NCBI RefSeq assembly: GCF_900609055.1
Contig: NZ_UXAW01000033.1
Span: 124,001-188,000 of the forward strand
DNA from: Pseudogemmobacter humi
GTDB taxonomy: Bacteria > Pseudomonadota > Alphaproteobacteria > Rhodobacterales > Rhodobacteraceae
Direction: 5' to 3'
Length of the DNA: 64,000 nucleotides
Within the stretch, counting starts at the first letter, position 1, and each line of letters begins with the position of its first letter. Positions 11,018 through 20,469 of the stretch are shown piece after piece. The notes beneath the pieces are model-generated. The model was not told the DNA's origin. It worked only from the letters and a program-made list of their open reading frames with translations, and did no database searches. The position numbers were made by a program, and so were the translations under genes.

Positions 11018-11073
11018 CCGGGTCTCCTTCGCCCGGCCCATGCCAGCACGGGTCCGGGTGAAGGCCATGGCGA

Positions 11074-12309
11074 TCAGTAGCTGAGCAGCCGGTCGCCCTG
11101 CCCGTCGATGATGCGCGAGGGCAGGCCGATCTCGTTCAGCAGGTTGATGAACGGCTTCGGATCCAGTTCCTCGGCATTGACCATGGTGCCGACATCCCAG
11201 GTGCCCTCGGCCACCAGGATCGCAGCGGCGACCGGAGGCACACCGGCGGTATAGGAAATGCCCTGGCTGCCGACTTCGAGGAACGCTTCCTTGTGGTCGG
11301 CAGAGTTGTAGATCATCACCTCGACCGGCTTGCCGTCCTTCTCGCCTTTGACGAAATCGGCGATCAGCGTCTTGCCGGTATAGCCCGGCGCCAGCGTCGA
11401 AGGATCGGGCAGCACGGCTTTCACCACTTTCAGCGGCACCACCTCAAGTCCCTCGGCGGTTTTGACCGGCTGCTCGGACAAAAGCCCGAGGTTCTTCAGC
11501 ACCGTGAAGACATTGATGTAGTGATCGCCGAAGCCCATCCAGAACCGCACATCGGCATCGGGGTAGTTGGCGGCCAGCGAGTGAACCTCGTCATGGCCCG
11601 ACATATATGCCTTTTGCTTGCCGACGACGGGCAGATCCCATTCGCGGCCGACCTCGAACATCCTGTTTTCCTGCCACGCGCCGCCCTGCCAGGAGTAGAC
11701 CGTGCCGGTGAACTCGCGGAAGTTGATCTCGGGGTCGAAGTTGGTCGCGAAATATTTGCCGTGCGAGCCGGCGTTGATGTCCACGATGTCGATCCCGGTC
11801 ACGCGGTCCATCATATCGGCCGCCGCCCGCGCCCAGACGTTCACCACGCCGGGGTCAAACCCGATCCCGAGGATCGCGGTCACGCCCGCCTCTTTGCAGG
11901 CGTCTCGCTTCTTCCATTCGTAATTGCCATACCAGGGCGGGGTCTCGCAGATCTTCGCCGGATCCTCGTGGATGGCGGTGTCCATATAGGCGGCGCCGGT
12001 TTCGATACAGGCATCCAGCACGGTCATGTTCACGAAGGGCGAGCCCACGTTGATCACGATCTGGCAGCCGGTCCGGCGGATCAGCGCGGCGACGGCGGCG
12101 CTGTCCATCGCATCGACGGCATGGGCCTGAAACACGCCCGCGACCTTCATCGCCTGTTTCTCATGCACGCTGGCGATGATCGCCTCGGCCTTGGCCACCG
12201 TGCGGCTGGCGATATGCAGATCCCCCAGCCGGTCGTTCGACTGCGCGCATTTATGCGCCACCACCTGGGCGACGCCACCGGCGCCAATGATCAACACGTT
12301 GCGTTTCAT
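11074..12309 (-). CDS. Carboxynorspermidine/carboxyspermidine synthase (saccharopine-dehydrogenase family)
   Basis: NADPH-dependent reductive condensation of aspartate semialdehyde with putrescine (or diaminopropane) to the carboxy-polyamine. It is 411 residues; the N-terminal Rossmann motif is VLIIGAGGVAQVVAHKCAQ. Relatedness to saccharopine dehydrogenases, and the decarboxylase gene directly upstream, separate it from lysine-pathway homologues. GGAGG lies 10 bases before the ATG. It follows nspC by 42 bases in the same orientation, giving the two-step polyamine route. Confidence 0.87.
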   Translation of the reverse strand: MKRNVLIIGAGGVAQVVAHKCAQSNDRLGDLHIASRTVAKAEAIIASVHEKQAMKVAGVFQAHAVDAMDSAAVAALIRRTGCQIVINVGSPFVNMTVLDACIETGAAYMDTAIHEDPAKICETPPWYGNYEWKKRDACKEAGVTAILGIGFDPGVVNVWARAAADMMDRVTGIDIVDINAGSHGKYFATNFDPEINFREFTGTVYSWQGGAWQENRMFEVGREWDLPVVGKQKAYMSGHDEVHSLAANYPDADVRFWMGFGDHYINVFTVLKNLGLLSEQPVKTAEGLEVVPLKVVKAVLPDPSTLAPGYTGKTLIADFVKGEKDGKPVEVMIYNSADHKEAFLEVGSQGISYTAGVPPVAAAILVAEGTWDVGTMVNAEELDPKPFINLLNEIGLPSRIIDGQGDRLLSY

Positions 12310-12351
12310 GGGGATCCGCCTCCTCTGATATGCGGGGAAGGGGGGACTGCC

Positions 12352-13446
12352 TCAGCCGAGGCTGTCCCGGTAATCGGCATAGCCGAATTCGCGCGCGACG
12401 GTCAGACTGCCGTCCAGTTCTTTCACCACGATCGACGGCATCTTCACGCCGTTGAACCAGTTCTTCTTGACCATCGTATAGCCCGCCGCATCGGCGATGC
12501 TGATCCGGTCGCCGATGTTCAGCGGCGCGGGAAAGCTGAACTCGCCGTAGACATCGCCCGCAAGGCAGGATTTGCCGCAGATCATATAGGGGTGGTCTCC
12601 GCTGGTTTCGATCTTGCCCGGCTGGCGGTAGATCAGCAGATCCAGCATATGCGCCTCGACCGACGAATCCACGATGGCCAGATCCTTGCCGTTCGACAGC
12701 ACATCCAGCACCGTGACCTCAAGGCTGGCGGCATTGGTGATCGCCGCCTCGCCGGGCTCCAGATAGACCTGCACGTCGAAACGGTCCTGGAAGGCGCGCA
12801 GGCGCTTCGCCAGTTCCTGCACCGGATAGCCCTCGCCGGTGAAATGGATGCCGCCGCCGAGAGAGACCCATTTCAGCCGTTTCAGAAGGGCGCCGAACTC
12901 TTCCTCGATCCGCGCGAGCTGGCGGTCGAACAGGCCGAAATCGGCGTTTTCGCAGTTGTAATGGATCATGAAGCCCGAGATGCGCTCCATCACCCGTTCG
13001 ATCTTTGCCTGGTCCCATTCGCCGAGCCGCGAGAACGGGCGGGCGGGGTCCGCGAGGTCGAATCCGCTGGTCGAGAACCGCGGATTCAGCCGCAGCCCGC
13101 GCGCGATATGGGCCGAGGCATTGTCGAACCGCTCAAGCTGGCTGATCGAATTGAAGATGATCTTGTCGGCGTAGCCCACGGCCTCTTCGATCTCGTGATC
13201 GGCCCAGCCCACCGAATAGGCATGGGTTTCTTTTCCGAATTTCTCGCGCCCGAGCCGCAGTTCATACAGCGAGGACGAGGTGGTGCCGTCCATATGTTCG
13301 CGCATCTGAGCAAACACCGGCCAGGTGGCGAAACATTTCAGTGCAAGCAGGGTCTTCGCGCCCGAGGCCTCGCGCAATTCGTCGATGATCGCCATGTTGC
13401 GCGCCAGTCTGGCGCGGTCGATCAGGTAGTAAGGCGTCTGGATCAT
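12352..13446 (-). CDS. nspC: Carboxynorspermidine/carboxyspermidine decarboxylase
   Basis: PLP-dependent decarboxylase of the alanine-racemase fold that turns the carboxy-polyamine into spermidine or norspermidine. It is 364 residues starting MIQTPYYLIDRARLARNM. The PLP lysine is in TLLALKCFATWPVF, followed by SSLYELRLGREKFG and the later pyridoxal-phosphate-binding SLGGGIHFTGEGYP. The start at 13446 has GGGGGA 5 bases upstream; the longer frame from a GTG at 13482 lacks a binding site. Paired with the synthase downstream. Confidence 0.9.
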   Translation of the reverse strand: MIQTPYYLIDRARLARNMAIIDELREASGAKTLLALKCFATWPVFAQMREHMDGTTSSSLYELRLGREKFGKETHAYSVGWADHEIEEAVGYADKIIFNSISQLERFDNASAHIARGLRLNPRFSTSGFDLADPARPFSRLGEWDQAKIERVMERISGFMIHYNCENADFGLFDRQLARIEEEFGALLKRLKWVSLGGGIHFTGEGYPVQELAKRLRAFQDRFDVQVYLEPGEAAITNAASLEVTVLDVLSNGKDLAIVDSSVEAHMLDLLIYRQPGKIETSGDHPYMICGKSCLAGDVYGEFSFPAPLNIGDRISIADAAGYTMVKKNWFNGVKMPSIVVKELDGSLTVAREFGYADYRDSLG

Positions 13447-13559
13447 CGAATCCCCCGGGGCTGAGAGAGGAACAACGGCCACACGGCCAGAGCGGCGCTA
13501 TGTAGGGCCCCGGCCCCCCCTATGCAAGCGTCATGATACCTGCATGTAACGGGGCGGTG

Positions 13560-14345
13560 TCAGTGTTCCTGAAAGAATGCCCATGAATCGGCGGCGATGG
13601 CGGGGCCTGCGCTATAGAACCAGTGATCATGGCCGGGGATCACCACCAGTTCGGTGCGGTGCCCGGCAGCCGCCAGCGCCCGGGCCGAGGCGCGTGCTTC
13701 GGCCAGCGGACAGAGGTGATCGTTGTCGCCGAGATAGATCCTGACCGGCACCGGGGATTTTGCCGTGCCCGAGGGCATCCGCGCCCCGGCATGGACCGCA
13801 ACGGCGCGCGCGCGGCCCGGCGGGTCAGCGACCAGCGACAGCGCGAAATCCGCGCCCGCCGAATGGCCGGCGATATAGACCCGGTTCGGATCGGCCGGAT
13901 AAAGCCGTGCGGCGTCGGCCAGCACCGCCTCCAGAAAGGCCCTCCCGTCCCGTGCGGACCATCCGGCCGGATCGAAAGCATCCGGTGCGACCAGGATCAG
14001 CCCGTGGCGGCGCGCGGTTTCCTCCCACATCGCCAGCATCGCCCGGCCATCGTGTTCCGATCCATGAAGAAGCAGCACGACCGGCGCCGGCCCATTGCCG
14101 GGATCGGGACCAAGGCCCCACCAGCGCCGGATTCCGCCCTCGCGGTCGATCAGATGGGCGGCGTAGCGGTCGGGCGTGGTGAACTGCTGCGGGCCTCGGG
14201 CCGGAGTCAGCGACGGAGCGAGGATCTCGGTGAACAGCGGCGCGGGGGCTTCGTCCTGGAACAGCCGAGGCGCGCTCAGCAGCAGGGCGCCGCCCAAAGC
14301 GGTGAACAGAAAGAGCGAGACGAGGGTCGTGATCAGGGATTTCAT
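13560..14345 (-). CDS. Exported alpha/beta-hydrolase (PHB-depolymerase/LpqC-like esterase)
   Basis: 261 residues with an N-terminal hydrophobic segment (residues 4-26) that is a signal peptide or anchor, so it probably acts in the periplasm. The hydrolase core shows VVLLLHGSEHDGRAM (oxyanion loop), the nucleophile elbow GHSAGADFALSL, YLGDNDHLCP (acid region) and GHDHWFY (His). The set Ser-Asp-His is complete. The family hydrolyses esters including polyhydroxybutyrate and feruloyl esters; the substrate is not known. Single gene; a weak binding site precedes the ATG. Confidence 0.8.
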   Translation of the reverse strand: MKSLITTLVSLFLFTALGGALLLSAPRLFQDEAPAPLFTEILAPSLTPARGPQQFTTPDRYAAHLIDREGGIRRWWGLGPDPGNGPAPVVLLLHGSEHDGRAMLAMWEETARRHGLILVAPDAFDPAGWSARDGRAFLEAVLADAARLYPADPNRVYIAGHSAGADFALSLVADPPGRARAVAVHAGARMPSGTAKSPVPVRIYLGDNDHLCPLAEARASARALAAAGHRTELVVIPGHDHWFYSAGPAIAADSWAFFQEH

Positions 14346-14409
14346 GGCGGTCCGCTTCGGTGATACCGCTCACTCTCAGCCGGGATTTAGACAACCGCAG
14401 GGCGATGGC

Positions 14410-14452
14410 GCGGATTGTTCGCGCCTCTCGCCCCGCTGCGGGAACAATCCGC
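14410..14452 (-). terminator. Hairpin after the membrane-bound regulator gene
   Basis: Perfect 11-base arms GCGGATTGTTC (14410-14420) and GAACAATCCGC (14442-14452) with a 21-base loop, touching the stop codon of the minus-strand gene that ends at 14454. No T-run, so it may be a stabilising 3' hairpin rather than an intrinsic terminator. Confidence 0.5.
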
Positions 14453-14453
14453 A

Positions 14454-15158
14454 TCAGATCATGCGGATCGTCTCTTTCCCGACCGCCAGCATATAGCCGC
14501 GCCGGGCGATGGTCTTGACCAGCAGCTCGGACACCAGCTGATTGCCGAGCGCGTCGCGCAGGCGCTTCACCCGCGTCGCCCCGGCGGCCTCTTCGCAATC
14601 GGCCTCGGACCGGCCCGAGATCACCGCCTCGATCTGGGCGCCGGTCATCACCTCGTCGTCGAGCCGCGCCTCGGCCAGCACCGACAGGGTTTCCAGCGCG
14701 GCCCCGGTCAGCGAAAACTCCAGATCGTTGATATAGACCGCCCGCGCCTCACGCGAGATCATCAGCGATGAGACCTGGATCCCCGAGCGCTGGATCGCGC
14801 CGATCCGGCGGTTCAGCACGATGATCATCACCAGAAACACCAAGGCCGCGATCAGCAGCGCCGAGGAAAACACCAGCAGCACGAAGATCACCATCCGGTA
14901 GCTGGTCAGCACCTCGGAAAACGCCGTGCCCGATCCGGCGAGGATCTCCAGCAGCTTGATCTCGGCGCCCGAGCGCAGATCGTCGTTCTCGATGAAGATC
15001 CGCTCGACCCGCGTGTTGAAGGCATTGGCGTCGGGCAGGTTCAGGAACAGGAACAAGGCCGCGCAGAACAGAATCAGCACGATGGCGGCGATGCCGAAGC
15101 CGACGACCCGGTTGCCCTGTTTCAGGCTGTCAGTAACGAAGGAACCAGGCCCCGGCAT
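14454..15158 (-). CDS. Membrane protein with C-terminal OmpR-type winged-helix domain
   Basis: 234 residues. Two hydrophobic helices (about residues 17-37, VVGFGIAAIVLILFCAALFLF, and residues 90-115) enclose about 50 residues that are probably periplasmic. The rest resembles the OmpR/PhoB DNA-binding fold: LEFSLTGAALETLSVLAEA, then TRVKRLRDALG and the wing motif LLVKTIARRGYML. In ToxR/CadC regulators the DNA-binding domain is N-terminal; here it is C-terminal. The ATG at 15158 has GAGAGGAAAG upstream and lies inside the end of the preceding small gene, so the two are coupled. Target genes unknown. Confidence 0.72.
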   Translation of the reverse strand: MPGPGSFVTDSLKQGNRVVGFGIAAIVLILFCAALFLFLNLPDANAFNTRVERIFIENDDLRSGAEIKLLEILAGSGTAFSEVLTSYRMVIFVLLVFSSALLIAALVFLVMIIVLNRRIGAIQRSGIQVSSLMISREARAVYINDLEFSLTGAALETLSVLAEARLDDEVMTGAQIEAVISGRSEADCEEAAGATRVKRLRDALGNQLVSELLVKTIARRGYMLAVGKETIRMI

Positions 15159-15414
15159 TCGCTTTCCTCTCGGCAAGACCTTCCGGCCCGAAGGTGGACA
15201 GAACATTGAGCAGCGTCCAGCCGTCGGCGGCAAGGCGCGGTTTCAGCTCGGCCGCGGCGCTTCCCGGGGCGCAATTGCCGTCGGACACCCGGGCCACACC
15301 GTAATGCAGTTGCAGTGGGTTGTCCTTCTTGGCCTTGTAATCGGCGTAGCATTCGGCCGCCGCCGGTCCGGCCAGGACCAGCGCCAGTATGGCGGCCAGC
15401 AAGGGTCTGATCAT
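15130..15414 (-). CDS. Small exported protein of unknown function
   Basis: 94 residues with a clear signal peptide (MIRPLLAAILALVLAGPAAA, cleavage before ECYADYK). The mature part is about 73 residues with two Cys, and ends AGAWFLRY. No enzyme motif is visible. Its last 29 bases overlap the start of the membrane-bound winged-helix protein, which suggests that it is a periplasmic partner or sensor component for that protein. Not a family I can name. Confidence 0.7.
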   Translation of the reverse strand: MIRPLLAAILALVLAGPAAAECYADYKAKKDNPLQLHYGVARVSDGNCAPGSAAAELKPRLAADGWTLLNVLSTFGPEGLAERKANAGAWFLRY

Positions 15415-15704
15415 CTGCTTTTCTCCGAAGGCTGAGGGGCGTTCTGCTCGGGGCCCTTTCCGGTTGCGATCAATCTGCGGAAAGCCGCCTGGATATTCAA
15501 TATCGCCGGGCGGTTTGCGGCGCTGTTATCGCATATCAGCCGCCCGCTCTGCGGCTGCTATCGCCTGGCGGGGCGGCGATATTGCATGGCCCGGCCGGTC
15601 GCGGCCAGGGATGGATGCAGGAGGTGCCCGGACAGGCAGCGGCGCCCCCCAAACCTCGCTAACCCCGCGAACTCCGCGAACGCAGAAAACACATGAGGCA
15701 ATCC
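15415..15704. promoter_or_regulatory. Divergent intergenic region with a long inverted repeat
   Basis: 290 bases between divergent genes. It contains CAATATCGCCG (15498-15508) and its complement CGGCGATATTG (15574-15584), a perfect 11-base inverted repeat with a 65-base interior. The interior holds two similar stretches, GCGGCGCTGTTATCGC and GCGGCTGCTATCGC. This could be an operator pair or a structured leader; I see no gene. Confidence 0.35.
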
Positions 15705-16172
15705 ATGCAGTCCCCCCGCATCATCCCCGCAGCCCGCGTGATCCCTTCCCGCGACGGCAAGCCCGCCGATCCTTTCCGCCCGATGAAACGCCCGCATCTG
15801 GGGCTGACCGCCGGGCTGACGGCTTTCGCGCTGCTCCTCTCGCTGGCGATTCCGGTTACCGCAAGGGCCGACGACAACGGCGTGACCGCCGCGCTGAAGA
15901 AGGCGCCGATTGCGGTCGAGTTCCGCGACGACCGCTGGCCGCATGACGGCAAGGGTTGGGGCAAGCCGCGCAAGGCGGTGCCCTCGGTCTGCGCCATCGA
16001 GATCGACGGTCGCGGCGGTTCGACCTGGTATTCCGAGCGCTGCATCCGCGATCACGGCATCCGGGCCGACCTGCCGCGCGGCTGCGCCACCGGGGCGCGG
16101 ATCCTCGGTCAGCACGACCGGCTCTACACGCCGAAATGCCTGCGCGGGGCGGGGCTGAGCCTGTCGAGATAA
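15705..16172 (+). CDS. Conserved-looking exported protein of unknown function
   Basis: 155 residues with an unusually long N-terminal region before the hydrophobic segment (LGLTAGLTAFALLLSLAIPVTARA, about residues 32-55), which looks like a secretion signal. The mature part is basic, has four Cys (VCAIEIDGRG, ERCIRDHG, RGCATGAR, KCLRG) that could form two disulphides, and no catalytic motif that I recognise. The start at 15705 has GAGG 8 bases upstream; an in-frame ATG at 15693 has none, and an ATG at 15783 would give a conventional signal peptide. A strong terminator follows. Confidence 0.65.
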   Translation: MQSPRIIPAARVIPSRDGKPADPFRPMKRPHLGLTAGLTAFALLLSLAIPVTARADDNGVTAALKKAPIAVEFRDDRWPHDGKGWGKPRKAVPSVCAIEIDGRGGSTWYSERCIRDHGIRADLPRGCATGARILGQHDRLYTPKCLRGAGLSLSR

Positions 16173-16224
16173 CCCGGGCAGCCGGGTGTGGGGCGCGGCG
16201 GGTCTGGTCCGCTGCGGCCCGGAG

Positions 16225-16260
16225 CGGGGCGAAGGGCGGGCAGCCTTCGCCCCGTTTTCC
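16225..16260. terminator. Intrinsic terminator between convergent genes
   Basis: CGGGGCGAAGG (16225-16235) pairs perfectly with CCTTCGCCCCG (16244-16254) over an 8-base loop, followed by TTTTCCTT. It terminates the plus-strand exported-protein gene and abuts the end of the minus-strand gph. Confidence 0.88.
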
Positions 16261-16908
16261 TTATAACTGAGCGGCGACCAGGCCGGGCAGCTCGGCGAAA
16301 TCGCTGAAAGCGGCGGTCTGCGGCAGCTCTGCCGCCGGGGATTTGCGGTAGCCCTCGGTATAAAGCAGGAAGGGCAGGCGGGCGGCCTGGGCGGTTTCGG
16401 CATCGACCTCGCTGTCGCCGACATAGATCGCGCTTTCCGCCCCGAGTTCGCGGATGCACAGCCACAGCGGCGCTGGATCGGGTTTCAGCGCGGGGATCCG
16501 CCCGCCGCCCACCACCGCGTCGAAATGATGCGCGAGGCCAAGGTCCCTCAGCAGCATCAGCGCCGCGGCCTCGGGCTTGTTGGTGCAAAGGCCCAGCGGG
16601 TGCCCCTTCGCGCGCAGGGCATCCAGTGCGCCGGTCACGCCGGGATAGATCCGGGTGCGGGCGGAGGGCTCGGCCTCATAGGCGGCCAGCACCGAAGCGG
16701 CCAGCCGTTTGTGGTCCGCCGGGTCAAGACCCCGGGCCTCCATCGCGCGCGCCACCAGATTGGCCAGGCCCTTGCCGACGAAAGAGGTGACAGTCGGCAG
16801 ATCGAACGCGGCCTGGCCCTCGGCGGTGAACACCCGGTTCAGCGCGGCCGCGAGATCGGGGACGGAATCGACCAGCGTGCCGTCCAGATCGAAGACGACC
16901 GGGATCAC
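16261..16908 (-). CDS. gph: Phosphoglycolate phosphatase (HAD superfamily)
   Basis: Dephosphorylates 2-phosphoglycolate. 215 residues; HAD motif I is [11 protein letters not shown] at the very N-terminus, motif II LCTNKP near residue 113, motif III/IV around KPDPAPL and [12 protein letters not shown]. The start is GTG at 16908, which overlaps the rpe stop (GTGA), placing it downstream of rpe in one operon. The longer open frame upstream is the antisense-free overlap with rpe and is not coding. The rpe-gph pairing is common. Confidence 0.9.
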   Translation of the reverse strand: MIPVVFDLDGTLVDSVPDLAAALNRVFTAEGQAAFDLPTVTSFVGKGLANLVARAMEARGLDPADHKRLAASVLAAYEAEPSARTRIYPGVTGALDALRAKGHPLGLCTNKPEAAALMLLRDLGLAHHFDAVVGGGRIPALKPDPAPLWLCIRELGAESAIYVGDSEVDAETAQAARLPFLLYTEGYRKSPAAELPQTAAFSDFAELPGLVAAQL

Positions 16909-17594
16909 CGCGCCGCCTCGGCCGCCGCCCGGATCGCGCGAATGTTCTCGCCATAGGGCGCGGGATTCGCGACCGAGCCGCCCGAGAACACCGCCGAACC
17001 CGCGACCAGCACGTCCGCCCCGGCGGCGGCGACCAGCGGCGCGGTCTCGATGGTGACGCCGCCGTCGATCTCGATATGGATCGGGCGCTCGCCGATCAGG
17101 GCGCGCAGGCGGCGCACCTTTTCCAGCTGGCTCATGATGAACTTCTGCCCGCCGAAACCCGGGTTCACCGTCATCACATTGATCAGGTCGATCTGGTCCA
17201 GCAGATATTCCACCGATTCGATCCCGGTGGCGGGGTTGATGCAGATCCCGGCTTTGACCCCGAGCGCGCGGATGGTTTGCAGGCTGCGGTGCATATGGGC
17301 GCCCGCCTCCAGATGGACCGAGATCACATCGGCGCCGGCTTTGGCGAAGGCTTCCAGATAGGCGTCCACCGGGGCGATCATCAGATGAACGTCCATCACC
17401 CCTTTGATATGCGGCCGGATCGCGGCGCAGGTGGCGGGGCCGAAGGTGATGTTCGGCACGAAATGCCCGTCCATCACATCGACATGCACCCAGTCGGCGC
17501 CCTGGGCCCCGATGGCCTGACATTCGGCGCCGAAATTCGCGAAATCGGCGGAGAGGATCGAGGGGGCGATCTTGATCGCGCGCGAGAAGGTCAT
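16905..17594 (-). CDS. rpe: Ribulose-phosphate 3-epimerase
   Basis: Interconverts ribulose-5-phosphate and xylulose-5-phosphate in the pentose-phosphate and Calvin pathways. It is 229 residues, starting [22 protein letters not shown]. Metal/catalytic motifs [17 protein letters not shown] and [13 protein letters not shown] are present, and the phosphate loop is near VAGSAVF. The start is set by the family N-terminus; AAAGG lies upstream. Coupled to gph by a GTGA overlap. Confidence 0.95.
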   Translation of the reverse strand: MTFSRAIKIAPSILSADFANFGAECQAIGAQGADWVHVDVMDGHFVPNITFGPATCAAIRPHIKGVMDVHLMIAPVDAYLEAFAKAGADVISVHLEAGAHMHRSLQTIRALGVKAGICINPATGIESVEYLLDQIDLINVMTVNPGFGGQKFIMSQLEKVRRLRALIGERPIHIEIDGGVTIETAPLVAAAGADVLVAGSAVFSGGSVANPAPYGENIRAIRAAAEAAR

Positions 17595-17674
17595 GATGCG
17601 GCCTTTCGGGTCAGGGGTTGCAGCCGGAATACAAGGACCGGCCGCCATAGGGAAGCGGAGGAAGTCCGCCGCGC

Positions 17675-17700
17675 GGGGATATTTGGGCCAGGACGAAAGC
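17675..17700 (+). repeat. Copy of the GGATATTT...AGGACGAAA intergenic repeat
   Basis: GGGGATATTTGGGCCAGGAC followed by GAAAGC, between divergent rpe and rnhB. It matches the cores at 25190 and 28981 better than the recF-side copy. Confidence 0.45.
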
Positions 17701-17746
17701 CGGGACTTGCGCGCCGGGGCCGCGCGCGGTGAATGGGGGGATGGCT

Positions 17747-18371
17747 ATGATCCCCGATTTCAGTTTCGAGAATGAGGCTTTTGCCGCAGGCGCGCTGTTC
17801 GTCGTCGGCGTGGACGAGGTGGGGCGCGGGCCGCTCGCCGGGCCGGTGACGGCGGCGGCGGTGCGGCTGGACCCCGCGCGCATCCCCGAGGGGCTGGGCG
17901 ACAGCAAGGCGCTGAAGGGGCCGGTGCGTGAGCGGCTGGCGGCCTGGCTGCACGATCACGCCCAGGTCGCGGTGGCCCATGCCACGGTGGAAGAGATCGA
18001 CGCGCTGAACATATTGCGCGCCAGCCATCTGGCGATGGAGCGGGCGGTGGCGGCCTTGGGCCAGCCCGATTACGCGCTGATCGACGGCAATATGATCCCG
18101 CGCGGGCTGGCCTGCCGCGCGCAAGCGGTGGTGAAGGGCGATGCCCGCTGCCAGTCGATCGCGGCGGCCTCGATTGTCGCAAAGGTTGCGCGCGACAGGA
18201 TCATGGTGGATCTGGCGCAACAGTTTCCCGGCTACGGCTGGGAGAGGAATGCCGGATACCCGACAAAGGCGCATTTGCAGGCGATCCTGGATCTTGGGGT
18301 CACCCCCGCGCATAGACGCTCGTTCCGGCCCATCCACAATATCTTGTATCAAGACCAAACAGTAACCTCTT

Positions 18372-18373
<2 letters not shown>
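17747..18373 (+). CDS. rnhB: Ribonuclease HII
   Basis: Cleaves the RNA strand of RNA/DNA hybrids and starts ribonucleotide excision. 208 residues; the type-2 RNase H motif GVDEVGRGPLAGPV near residue 22 gives Asp and Glu, with further acidic residues in ALIDGN and the later VKGDARCQSIAAASIVAKV. Start: ATG 17747 (MIPDFSFEN) has a GGGGGG run about 7 bases upstream; ATG 17741 and GTG 17729 are alternatives. It lies upstream of ccrM, with the GANTC-rich ccrM control region between them. Confidence 0.95.
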
Positions 18374-19584
<1,211 letters not shown>

Positions 19585-19639
19585 ACACCCTTACCGTTTA
19601 CACCCCACGCCTGCGCCCTGGTCCGCCCGGGGCGCCACT

Positions 19640-19670
19640 GCCCCGCCATGGTCTCATGGCGGGGCTTTTT
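19640..19670 (+). terminator. ccrM terminator
   Basis: GCCCCGCCATG (19640-19650) and CATGGCGGGGC (19655-19665) with a GTCT loop, then TTTTT: a textbook intrinsic terminator 55 bases after ccrM. Confidence 0.95.
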
Positions 19671-19822
19671 CGTGGGGGAAGGGGCGAAGAGGGTAGCCGA
19701 CCTGTCGCGATCATAACCTGGGGGACTCATCCGGCGCGATCGAGGAGCAAGCTTCCCAGCGCCCCATGCATCGTCTTATGTATGGTATGAAGAAGTAAAA
19801 ATTCTTATACCGCCATTTTGAC

Positions 19823-19852
19823 TTGACATCTTGCCATATGGCGTTATATAAG
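19823..19852 (+). promoter_or_regulatory. Consensus-like promoter of the low-GC gene
   Basis: TTGACA (19823-19828) with TATAAG (19847-19852) after 18 bases. It is flanked by a broken inverted repeat: CTTATA-CC-GCCAT to the left (from about 19804) and ATGGC-GTTA-TATAAG to the right (to 19852), which could be an operator for autoregulation. The hexamers are nearer to consensus than other promoters in this window. Confidence 0.65.
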
Positions 19853-19897
19853 TTGATTGTCAGCGATGTTGCTGTCTTATTTAAAATAGGAGTTAAT

Positions 19898-20356
19898 ATG
19901 AACGACGATTTTCAACCTGATACGGTCCAAGCTGTTCAGAATCTCTACGAAAAGAATCCTAATGCAAGAAAGCTGTTTGACTGGACAGCATCCCTTAAAA
20001 AGGATGCCGCGGAAACGACCTTGGAGAGGATGGTCAATGTTCTCGGTATTTCGAGAAAATCGGCTGTATCTCTGGCCCATGAACTGGGGGCGGCTGGCTG
20101 TGGACGTTTCATTGTTGGCCGGAAAGGCGCTCAATCTCGATTCGAGTGGTACTACAGCCGAGTAAGTCTGGGACAGGTCGCAGCAGGGGAGACAGATGAG
20201 ATTGACCCGGTGTCCTGCAGCCTCGCCACGGAGGCGGAAGACGAAGAATCCCTCAATGGTGAGGAAAAGCCTCTGACAATCGTCTCGGCGAAAACACTTT
20301 TGGCAAAATCACTAGGTATTTCTGCCGAACAGATTGAGATTATTATCAAAGGGTAA
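19898..20356 (+). CDS. Low-GC hypothetical protein, possible DNA-binding regulator
   Basis: 152 residues starting MNDDFQPDTVQAVQNLYEK, with TAGGAG 7 bases before the ATG. The middle (ARKLFDWTASLKKDAAETTLERMVNVLGISRKSAVSLAHEL, residues 24-64) looks helical with a helix-turn-helix-like step, followed by a possible beta wing (GRFIVGRKGAQSRFEWYY). A short C-terminal segment (SAKTLLAKSLGISAEQIEIIIKG) forms a second small unit. G+C is about half by eye, well below its neighbours, and the promoter is strong, both of which point to recent acquisition. No named family; DNA binding is a guess from the pattern. Confidence 0.6.
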   Translation: MNDDFQPDTVQAVQNLYEKNPNARKLFDWTASLKKDAAETTLERMVNVLGISRKSAVSLAHELGAAGCGRFIVGRKGAQSRFEWYYSRVSLGQVAAGETDEIDPVSCSLATEAEDEESLNGEEKPLTIVSAKTLLAKSLGISAEQIEIIIKG

Positions 20357-20364
20357 CCCCATTG

Positions 20365-20401
20365 TTCAACGGAGGCAGATGTATCATCTGTCTCCGTTGA
20401 A
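20365..20401 (+). terminator. Hairpin after the low-GC gene
   Basis: 16-base arms 20365-20380 and 20386-20401 with one mismatch and a GTATC loop, just after the stop at 20356. It has no T-run; likely a terminator or 3' stabiliser. It lies between convergent genes. Confidence 0.6.
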
Positions 20402-20469
20402 AGGCATAGAAGTTCCAAAGAGCCGTAGGTTGCTCTAAGGAAAACAATGGTATCTCTGCCCCATCCGCC

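Noticed and set aside
16909-17523. N-terminal extension of gph
   Set aside because: It is the out-of-frame reading of rpe on the same strand; the HAD motif begins right at the GTG overlapping the rpe stop.
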